The translations under genes were made by a program, and so were the position numbers. DNA of 29,202 bases from a virus, in the IMG/VR virus record IMGVR_UViG_3300044630_002411, positions 1-29,202 of that record. The stretch is one strand, 5' to 3'. Numbering within the stretch: the first letter of the stretch is position 1; every line of letters starts with the position of its first letter. Below, in pieces: positions 13,378 to 19,704 of the stretch. The notes beneath the pieces were generated by a model. It was not told the DNA's origin. It saw only the letters and a list, made by a program, of their open reading frames with translations, and did no database searches.

Positions 13378-15447
13378 TCCCATATCAGATGCGCTTGAAT
13401 AGGAAGTAAATCCTCCCTCCTTGATAACTTTTAGTACGTTCGGGACACGACCTGCAAGTTCTTCGCGGTGACTAATTAGCCAAATTGATTTTTGACGACG
13501 GCGACTCATATCTTTCAAGATAGCAAGACTGTTCTCGACACCCATTGTGTCAAGGCCGCTGTCAATCAACTCATCAATAAACAATGTGTTAATCGGCCCG
13601 TATAAGCTTTCGTAAACATCACGGAATGCAAAACTCAATCCTAAGATTAGTCTGTTTCTTTCGCCTCGACTCAAGTTATCAAAGTCTAAGTCACGACCTA
13701 ATTCAGTGATTTCAACTTGTAAGTCATTTTTGAAAACAACCTGATGAGGTAAACCAATCTTGTCTAAGTAGTGAGTCAACCGACTGTTCAAGTAACTTAA
13801 GTTTTGATCAATGATCTTTTTACGAACAAAACTGTCTTTGCTAGTTAACAAGTCAAGTAAGAACTTTTGATGTTCCATTGTTTTTGTCAATACGTTGATG
13901 GCATCGAATTTTATTTCTTGCAAAGCTTGTCTTTCCATATCAACAACTTGTTCTTGATATGGATCAGCTTCCGTCGCTTTGCTCTCAATTTGTGATAGTA
14001 AAGATGATACCTTTGCTCTGTGCTCAACTGCTTTGGCTTCGGTATCGTAATGAGTAGATGGCCTTTTGCCAAGAGTGACGCTAGGTGTGTCAAAAAGTTG
14101 TTCACTAAAGGGGTTATTTTCGCTGGATTTCTCGTCAATCTGCTTTTTGATGTTATCAATTTCCGTTGACTGCCGAACCGCTTCAACCTCTGTCTTATAA
14201 TGTGTTGTAGGTTTATCATTTACAATTATTGGGTTAGTAACTAGTTCATCTAGTTGGAACTTCAAGTCATCTAAATGGCTTTTGCTAGCATTGCACAATT
14301 CAATCTTACTATCCAATACAGTAGTGTGTTGGTCATCGTGAAAATCTTGTCCACACGCATAGCACTTGTGTTCTTTTAGTGTAGTAACTTCTTGTGTTAG
14401 CTTATCGTAGTTCTTACCTTCTTTGGTAATCTCTTTTCTAAGACTTTCAATCTTACTATCATACGCTGTCTTCAACAGTACTTGTTTGTTATATTCAATC
14501 AAGTCCTGATGAGCCTTTAGCTCTGCAACAAAATCGATGTGACTTAGCTCATCCATTTTAAGTTTGAGTGCGTTAATATCTTTGTCTTGCTTTTGCATCC
14601 AAGCAGTTTGTCTAGCAATCAGTGCCTCATAGGCGTCATGTTGTTGTTTTTGTTGATCCCATACTGCCAAATCTTTATGTGCTTGTAATTCAGTTTCAAT
14701 GTCAATCTTGCTCAAATCATCGTATTCAACTGCAAGGATAGCCAAATCTTCATCATGCTTCTTTAACCAAAGCATTTGCCTACGTTTGATTGCATCGATT
14801 TGTTCTTTGACTCGTTTATTGGCTTCTTCAATTGCTTTGATTTTGAATTCTTCTTGTTGAATGTCATCTTTACTTTGACGAATCATTTCTTTAACAACAT
14901 CTGCCTTCTCACTAAGCAATGTGATGCCCAGTAATTGTTCGATGATATCTTTTTGTTCGTTGTTCTTTAGTGCAAGGAATGGCTCGCTGTATGTATTGAG
15001 TACAACAATGTGGCGAAACATATCAGGAGTCATGTTAATGACTCGTTCGATAACTGCTTGTGTTTCTTTGTTCTCACCTTGTTGATCCTCTGTTGCCTTT
15101 TGATGAACATCATTGACATAGAATTTCAAAATATTTGGTTTGCGACCTCGTTCAATCTTGTAGTTAGTTCCATTGATATTAAACTCTAATGTAACTAACA
15201 TGCCTTTGGCATTGGTACGATTGACCAAGTTATCTTTGCGAATGCTATTTATAGGCACACCAAACAGTGCATAAGATAAGCCTTGAATTAGTGTAGTCTT
15301 GCCTGTACCATTACGAGCACCATCACCACCTAAGTCTAAGTTCTCACCTAGAATAAGTGTTAACTCTTTTTTGTCAAAGTCTACTGCTTGTGTTACTTGT
15401 CCGATAGATAAGAAGTTTCGTAAAGTTATATTTTTAAGTGTAATCAT
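13375..15447 (-). CDS. 46: Recombination endonuclease subunit gp46 (Rad50/SbcC-like ATPase)
   Basis: 690 residues. With gp47 it forms the Mre11-Rad50-type complex that resects DNA ends for recombination-dependent replication. Visible parts in order: Walker A GARNGTGKTT (about 43-52), Q-loop region near 150, long coiled coil (about 180-360), zinc hook CYACGQ with Cys362 and Cys365, returning coiled coil, ABC signature LSRGERNRL (about 592-600), Walker B TLFIDE (621-626), D-loop region SGLDTMG and H-loop SH (659-660). All catalytic motifs are intact. It overlaps the upstream 77-residue ORF by 14 nt and has TTAGGAT upstream of its ATG. Length is somewhat greater than T4 gp46 (560 residues), mostly in the coiled coil. 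Confidence 0.96.
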   Translation of the reverse strand: MITLKNITLRNFLSIGQVTQAVDFDKKELTLILGENLDLGGDGARNGTGKTTLIQGLSYALFGVPINSIRKDNLVNRTNAKGMLVTLEFNINGTNYKIERGRKPNILKFYVNDVHQKATEDQQGENKETQAVIERVINMTPDMFRHIVVLNTYSEPFLALKNNEQKDIIEQLLGITLLSEKADVVKEMIRQSKDDIQQEEFKIKAIEEANKRVKEQIDAIKRRQMLWLKKHDEDLAILAVEYDDLSKIDIETELQAHKDLAVWDQQKQQHDAYEALIARQTAWMQKQDKDINALKLKMDELSHIDFVAELKAHQDLIEYNKQVLLKTAYDSKIESLRKEITKEGKNYDKLTQEVTTLKEHKCYACGQDFHDDQHTTVLDSKIELCNASKSHLDDLKFQLDELVTNPIIVNDKPTTHYKTEVEAVRQSTEIDNIKKQIDEKSSENNPFSEQLFDTPSVTLGKRPSTHYDTEAKAVEHRAKVSSLLSQIESKATEADPYQEQVVDMERQALQEIKFDAINVLTKTMEHQKFLLDLLTSKDSFVRKKIIDQNLSYLNSRLTHYLDKIGLPHQVVFKNDLQVEITELGRDLDFDNLSRGERNRLILGLSFAFRDVYESLYGPINTLFIDELIDSGLDTMGVENSLAILKDMSRRRQKSIWLISHREELAGRVPNVLKVIKEGGFTSYSSASDMG

Positions 15448-15667
15448 AATATCCTAAATTCTTTGCGTATTCTTTTATTGTTGTTGCTCCGTTTAATCCA
15501 TCTTCGTCAGTGAACACAGGATTTTCTAAAGTAGTGTATCCGTCATAGCATGAAATAAACCATGCAGGCCTGCCGTAACTAATACAAGGTGTTGCTTGTG
15601 CTATTTGTCGCCCGTCAACAAAGGGTGGTCTATTGATACTCATTAAGTAGTTGCTGACTTTGTTCAT
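15434..15667 (-). CDS. Small ORF of unknown function between gp47 and gp46
   Basis: 77 residues with no match I recognise. It is rich in Tyr, Gly and aromatic residues (ISYGRPAWFISCYDGYTTLE) with no obvious membrane segment or metal motif. Its ATG overlaps the gp47 stop as ATGA, and its 3' end overlaps gp46 by 14 nt. It is therefore locked into the translation chain of the complex and likely real. A role with the gp46-gp47 nuclease is suggested by position only. Confidence 0.68.
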   Translation of the reverse strand: MNKVSNYLMSINRPPFVDGRQIAQATPCISYGRPAWFISCYDGYTTLENPVFTDEDGLNGATTIKEYAKNLGYYDYT

Positions 15668-16677
15668 AGAGTATTGTAAATGTCCAATAGAATTTTTTTA
15701 TCAAAGCTGTTTGATTCAATCGCATTGATTTGGTCAATGATAATTTGGTCTACCGATTCAAATCGTAGTCCATCACCATTCTGACCTTGCTCAACAGCTT
15801 CGCCCTTCATTGGAATTAATGTCATTTCTCTTAATTTATGTTCTGGAATTAATGTTTCTCTGATAAAGTTAGCTTCTTCATAGCTAATATCAATGTCAAG
15901 ATGTACTCTAACATGACTGTCAATCAAAAGATAGCCTTCTGGGTTTTCTAAAATATCTGACAATTTGTGTACACGATAGATTGGTTGTCTTGGCCAACTA
16001 TGAAACACTGGTTCAGTTCCCCATTCTAAAATCATCATACCACGTGCGTCATCACCTGCATCAGCATAGTTGTGCGGGAAAGCATTACCAATATACCAAA
16101 TGTTCTTTCGTGATTGTCGTTTATGAAAGTGACCACTGAATACTTTCTCAAAGCCAGTCATATAGTCTTCATTAATCTCACCGTGATCTGGCATCTCAAC
16201 CATAGCATTCATATAGAAGCGAGGTAATTCTAAATGACCAAACATATATTTGCCACCTAGTTTTTTTAATTTCTTGTAATCATCTTGTACAAGCCACGGC
16301 GCTATGACTACATCTCCTTGTTGGAAGAAGTCGTTAATGATTTTAACGTTCGGTAAATGTTTAGCCCACTCAACACTATGAATGTCCCTGCGATCACGAT
16401 AATAAAGATCGTGGTTGCCTGGGATAAAATATACAGTATCAAAGCTACCATTTAATTTCTCCAATGCTTGTAAACCAAATTGTAGTGTTTGAATGTTGAT
16501 GCTGGCTCTGTGATGATTATAATCACCCAGAAAGAAACATGTCTCACATCCTTCTTTCTTTGCTTGGGTAACAAACCAATCTACAAAATTGGCACAGTCT
16601 TGATTGTGTTGCAGGCTGTTTGACTTAAGGCCAAAATGCACGTCGGTGAAAACTGCTGCCTTCTTAAATAAATTCAT
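15664..16677 (-). CDS. 47: Recombination endonuclease subunit gp47 (Mre11/SbcD-like nuclease)
   Basis: 337 residues, close to T4 gp47 (339). It is the metallophosphoesterase nuclease partner of gp46. The phosphoesterase motifs are all present: FTDVHFG (Asp12, His14), FLGDYNHH (Asp52), PGNHD (86-90), FGHLE (146-150) and SGHFHKR (181-187). Start ATG 16677 overlaps the stop of the upstream homing endonuclease gene as ATGA and has AAGGACA just before it. Expression therefore depends partly on translation through the endonuclease gene or on this internal ribosome binding site. Confidence 0.96.
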   Translation of the reverse strand: MNLFKKAAVFTDVHFGLKSNSLQHNQDCANFVDWFVTQAKKEGCETCFFLGDYNHHRASINIQTLQFGLQALEKLNGSFDTVYFIPGNHDLYYRDRRDIHSVEWAKHLPNVKIINDFFQQGDVVIAPWLVQDDYKKLKKLGGKYMFGHLELPRFYMNAMVEMPDHGEINEDYMTGFEKVFSGHFHKRQSRKNIWYIGNAFPHNYADAGDDARGMMILEWGTEPVFHSWPRQPIYRVHKLSDILENPEGYLLIDSHVRVHLDIDISYEEANFIRETLIPEHKLREMTLIPMKGEAVEQGQNGDGLRFESVDQIIIDQINAIESNSFDKKILLDIYNTL

Positions 16678-17435
16678 TCATTGTCCTTAAGTTTGTATCC
16701 ATTATAAAATTCCCCGTTTTTTGATTTTTCTCGAATAGTACTCATCCACTGACCTGTTTGTCTTTGGAACTCACTGATACTAGTATACACTTCTACTTCT
16801 CCGGAGTCACGCAATAAGGTAACCTTTTTGGATGTTTTTTCAGCACCTTTTAATCCGTTCTGTACTCTATATTTTTTTGCGAGATCTGGATTTTCTTTTT
16901 GCCATTGTTTTATTCCAGCACTATGTTTTTCTTTTGCTCCGGCTACTGAATCATAATATCCTTTTAAGGTAGTCGATCTGTTCTTACGGGCATCATCTGT
17001 GTGACAGTGCCTAATCATTTCTTGTCGTTCTTCAACAGTAGTACCCTCCCATTTTTTCTTGTTGAACAACCTCCATTTTTCACCTAATGCTTCTCTAATA
17101 ATTACTACTTCTTCATCAGTGAACATAGTTAAATCATTGTTCAATCCATCACCACCGGGTGTGCTATTAAGCCCATTCTTATAAGAATTATATTGACTAA
17201 TATATTTTATTTCTGCTAATGCGAGTTGAGATATAGAATCAAACCCAGCGTCAATTACTTCATATACACAATTATCAGGTCCATAATGATTAATAGCTTT
17301 GTGTAATTTTCCTTTAGGATTAGTGATTGATTCCTTGCAGTGTGTTTTCCAACGAGATTTTTTATACTCAGGTTTTGTATCTAACCCAATGTATACTTCT
17401 CCTAAAGGAACAACAGTGATTTTGTAAATGAACAT
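16674..17435 (-). CDS. GIY-YIG homing endonuclease (Seg-like), copy 2
   Basis: 253 residues. The N-terminal GIY-YIG domain shows IYK (3-5), GEVYIGLDT (12-20), Arg28 and His32 in SRWKTHCK, Glu75 (LALAEIKYISQYNSY) and Asn90 in GLNSTPGGDG. The central part is basic and helical. Residues about 205-247 (SGEVEVYTSISEFQRQTGQW) resemble a NUMOD1-type helix-turn-helix used for target recognition. It is only distantly like the other endonuclease in the window, so it was probably acquired separately. It sits between gp55 and gp47 and overlaps the gp47 start by 4 nt. A hairpin holding a late promoter covers its leader. Confidence 0.87.
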   Translation of the reverse strand: MFIYKITVVPLGEVYIGLDTKPEYKKSRWKTHCKESITNPKGKLHKAINHYGPDNCVYEVIDAGFDSISQLALAEIKYISQYNSYKNGLNSTPGGDGLNNDLTMFTDEEVVIIREALGEKWRLFNKKKWEGTTVEERQEMIRHCHTDDARKNRSTTLKGYYDSVAGAKEKHSAGIKQWQKENPDLAKKYRVQNGLKGAEKTSKKVTLLRDSGEVEVYTSISEFQRQTGQWMSTIREKSKNGEFYNGYKLKDNE

Positions 17436-17442
17436 TTTATAA

Positions 17443-17478
17443 CCCTAAATGAATGATACACTTATTTATCATTTAGGG
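17443..17478 (-). promoter_or_regulatory. RBS-sequestering hairpin with internal late promoter (copy 2 endonuclease)
   Basis: Perfect 10-bp inverted repeat, plus strand CCCTAAATGA (17443-17452) and TCATTTAGGG (17469-17478), 16 nt apart. On the minus-strand RNA the downstream arm holds TTAGGG, the ribosome binding site 7 nt before the ATG at 17435. The octamer GATAAATA (17463-17470) overlaps the upstream arm, so a late transcript starting near 17457 would lack that arm and expose the site. Confidence 0.65.
17463..17470 (-). promoter_or_regulatory. Late-promoter-like octamer before copy 2 endonuclease
   Basis: Minus strand GATAAATA (context AATGATAAATAAGTG), 27 nt upstream of the ATG at 17435 and inside the hairpin at 17443-17478. 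Confidence 0.62.
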
Positions 17479-17490
17479 ATAAAATATTGA

Positions 17491-18393
17491 TTATTCTTCA
17501 AAAGATGGAGCACCTGCCCCTGAACCTTGACGACTCCAACTCGGGTTTAATCCGTTAATTTCTAAAATGTCATCTCTAATATTTTGATTGCGTTTTTCTG
17601 TGTTTAGTACACGGCAGAAACTGTTTGTAATAGCAGCCGTGTAGTAAGCAAATGGGTTTGCCGATTTGGCTTCATTGAATCGTAAACCAACATAGGTTAA
17701 TTGAAGAATGGCACTGTTACGCATTTCATCGTTGTAAGTATAACCGCGCCAATTGTATTTCATAGCATATTTTTCGCACATCATGATATACATGCGGGCC
17801 AACTTATTAGTTATTTGACCATGATCTTTGTTGAAATTTCCAGTTTCTAAGTCACCTTCCCAATGACTTTTCCCAATGCAATAAAAACTATTGTTCTCGT
17901 CTATCTTGTAATGTTGGAATGGGGGAAAATTAACCTTGACATGCACCATATCGTCAACATCTGCTTTTATTGGTGCGGCATCTTCTAAATCTGCAAAAAT
18001 CTCATCCTGTTCATCAAATTCAAAGATATCTTTTGCTGTTTTCTTTTTTACTGTTTTTCTAGGTTGCTTTTGCGCTACGGGCACATGATCCCAAGTCATT
18101 ATTCTAAATACTAAATCATTAGTTGATATTGAATTTGGGTCTACGGTAGAGCCGGATTCAATAGATAATCTATGGGCTCGTGTTTCTTTTGCTTGCTGTA
18201 TAACCTCGGGAGAGAATGCATGTTCATAGCATTTTTCTAATGGTTCTTGCGGCATATCAACGATATAATCATAGCGATGATACTCTGGTTTTGTGAAATA
18301 ACAATACGTTGTTTTGCTTTCGTGAATCTCTTTGAGAATGTCTTTGTTGTTTAAGTAATTTACAGGTTTTCTTGGTGCTGGTAATAGGCTCAT
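17491..18393 (-). CDS. 55: Late transcription sigma factor gp55 (with large internal insertion)
   Basis: 300 residues from the ATG at 18393. The in-frame TTG at 18447 would give 318, but the ATG has ACGGAG five nt upstream and begins the recognisable sequence. gp55 binds host RNA polymerase core and recognises the T4 late promoter. The N-terminal VNYLNNKDILKEIHESK (11-27) matches the gp55 start, and residues about 195-272 (GYTYNDEMRNSAILQLTYVG, then NPFAYYTAAITNSFCRVLNT) match the conserved promoter-binding core. Between them are ~155 extra residues absent from T4 gp55 (185 residues), with a basic stretch (RKTVKKKTAKD) and an acidic one. The T4 C-terminal clamp-binding tail is not clear; the protein ends APSFEE. 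It has its own sigma70-like promoter and a more distant late octamer. Confidence 0.86.
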   Translation of the reverse strand: MSLLPAPRKPVNYLNNKDILKEIHESKTTYCYFTKPEYHRYDYIVDMPQEPLEKCYEHAFSPEVIQQAKETRAHRLSIESGSTVDPNSISTNDLVFRIMTWDHVPVAQKQPRKTVKKKTAKDIFEFDEQDEIFADLEDAAPIKADVDDMVHVKVNFPPFQHYKIDENNSFYCIGKSHWEGDLETGNFNKDHGQITNKLARMYIMMCEKYAMKYNWRGYTYNDEMRNSAILQLTYVGLRFNEAKSANPFAYYTAAITNSFCRVLNTEKRNQNIRDDILEINGLNPSWSRQGSGAGAPSFEE

Positions 18394-18418
18394 ATGGCTC
18401 CGTAGTTTTGTTGAGATA

Positions 18419-18447
18419 AGTGTAACACTTTCTTTGCAGAAAAGCAA
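18419..18447 (-). promoter_or_regulatory. Sigma70-like promoter for gp55
   Basis: Minus strand TTGCTT (18442-18447), 17-nt spacer, TACACT (18419-18424) preceded by TGT, an extended -10. The -10 lies 25 nt upstream of the gp55 ATG. This would let unmodified host polymerase make the sigma factor before late transcription begins. Confidence 0.5.
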
Positions 18448-18479
18448 TAGAAAGATAGAGGAAAAGGTAAAAAGCGCAT

Positions 18480-18500
18480 TATATTTATCAGATAAATATA
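18480..18500. promoter_or_regulatory. Palindromic divergent late promoters between gp55 and baseplate operon
   Basis: A perfect 10-bp inverted repeat around a single A: TATATTTATC (18480-18489) A GATAAATATA (18491-18500). The minus-strand octamer GATAAATA (18482-18489) faces gp55 and the plus-strand octamer (18491-18498) faces the baseplate operon, 21 nt from its first ATG (18519). The two octamers are separated by one base, so two polymerases could hardly bind at once. Confidence 0.65.
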
Positions 18501-18518
18501 GATAAGGATAATACTACT

Positions 18519-19388
18519 ATGGCACGAGGACTTCAAGGATCAATAAGTGAAACAAGACAACAAGGGTCGGCTCAGGATTACTATAACTATGCCGAAATTA
18601 GTGATTGGAGAGTTAGGTTAAGTCTTGCACCCGGGGCATCCGGATACTTATACAATTCACCCAATCCGGGCATTATGGCACCATTAGCAGAAACTAACGG
18701 TGTTATATTCCCCTACACACCTCAAATTCAAATACAGTATGCAGCCACATATGACACTGCTGATGTGGCACATAGTAATTATAAAATATTCCAATACAAA
18801 AATAGTAGTGTTGATTCTATATCAATAACTGGAGATTTCACTGCTCAGGATACATATGAAGCCAATTATATGCTAGCGGCAATACATTTTTTTAAGTCTA
18901 TGACTAAAATGTTCTATGGAAATGATCAAGATCCAGTTAACGGGACTCCCCCACCTTTGTGTTATATGTACGGTTTAGGAGAATTCCAATTCAATAAACA
19001 CCCAATAGCTATTACCAGTTTCAGTTACAGTTTACCAAATGATGTGGATTATATTCGTGCTAGTGTGACAGCTAATAGCTCTGACGCCGCTGACTCAGCC
19101 GCGGCCGCGAGATTTGCAGACAACCCTACAAATCTAAGAACTGCAAGTTCCGGTATTAGATCCGGCGGGTTACCTATGCCTCCTGAATGGTCTTTATTAA
19201 AAGGAAACGGTAATGCACCCGGGACAGTTGAACCCACCTATGTTCCCACAAAACTACAAATTCAAATAGGTGCTATACCGATAGTAAGTAGACGAGATAT
19301 AAGTGAAAACTTCAGCCTGCGTGATTATGCTTCAGGTGAATTATTGAAGGGATCACAACGAGGAGATCAAGGTGGAGGTATCTGGTAA
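18519..19388 (+). CDS. Baseplate tail tube cap/initiator protein (gp48/gp54-like)
   Basis: 289 residues, first gene of the baseplate operon. It resembles the tube-like baseplate proteins that cap the hub and start tube polymerisation in T4-like phages: the block IFPYTPQIQIQYAATYDTAD, then SISITGDFTAQDTYEANYML, then ALA/PPLCYMYGLGEFQF and TSFSYSLPNDVDYIRA. T4 has two such proteins, gp48 (364 residues) and gp54 (320), and I cannot decide which this is. A C-terminal ~90-residue Pro/Gly/Ser-rich stretch follows the fold, ending SQRGDQGGGIW. ATG 18519 is preceded by AAGGATAATACT. Its stop overlaps the next start (TAATG), indicating coupled translation with the gp53-like gene. Confidence 0.7.
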   Translation: MARGLQGSISETRQQGSAQDYYNYAEISDWRVRLSLAPGASGYLYNSPNPGIMAPLAETNGVIFPYTPQIQIQYAATYDTADVAHSNYKIFQYKNSSVDSISITGDFTAQDTYEANYMLAAIHFFKSMTKMFYGNDQDPVNGTPPPLCYMYGLGEFQFNKHPIAITSFSYSLPNDVDYIRASVTANSSDAADSAAAARFADNPTNLRTASSGIRSGGLPMPPEWSLLKGNGNAPGTVEPTYVPTKLQIQIGAIPIVSRRDISENFSLRDYASGELLKGSQRGDQGGGIW

Positions 19389-19702
19389 TGGCATCGATTA
19401 ATAATATATATCCGGCAACAAGTCCATATGCAAATACGGATGTAGTTGATAAGAAATTCTTAGACACTATGATTAATAGACCTATACCAGCATTAGGTTC
19501 TGATGTGTTTTGGCCAATAACCCCTGTTTATGAATTTAGGCCTGATTTATTGGCATATGATTTGTATAGCGATGCAAGACTTTGGTGGGTTTTTGCCCAA
19601 AGGAATCCAAATAGATTGAAGGATCCTTATTTCGATTTCATCACAGGTACTGAGATATATCTTCCTAAAATGGATACACTTAAAAGAGCATTAGGTATTT
19701 AA
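19388..19702 (+). CDS. 53: Baseplate wedge protein, gp53-like (short form)
   Basis: 104 residues against 196 in T4. The motif DLLAYDLYSDARLWWVFAQR followed by NPNRLKDPYFDFITGTEIYL resembles the gp53 baseplate wedge family, in which a PEELA-like helix, [LW]YWVL and DPYYG segment recur; it also resembles LysM-like base proteins. It appears to keep the core and lack the T4 C-terminal half. It overlaps the upstream gene by one base (TAATG) and is 2 bp from the next gene. gp53 holds the wedge to the hub, fitting the operon order before gp5, gp25 and gp6. Confidence 0.78.
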   Translation: MASINNIYPATSPYANTDVVDKKFLDTMINRPIPALGSDVFWPITPVYEFRPDLLAYDLYSDARLWWVFAQRNPNRLKDPYFDFITGTEIYLPKMDTLKRALGI

Positions 19703-19704
19703 TA

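Noticed and set aside
18394-18447. TTG start at 18447 for gp55
   Set aside because: It would lie on the predicted -35 element, lacks a ribosome binding site, and adds 18 residues not resembling gp55; ATG 18393 has ACGGAG well placed.
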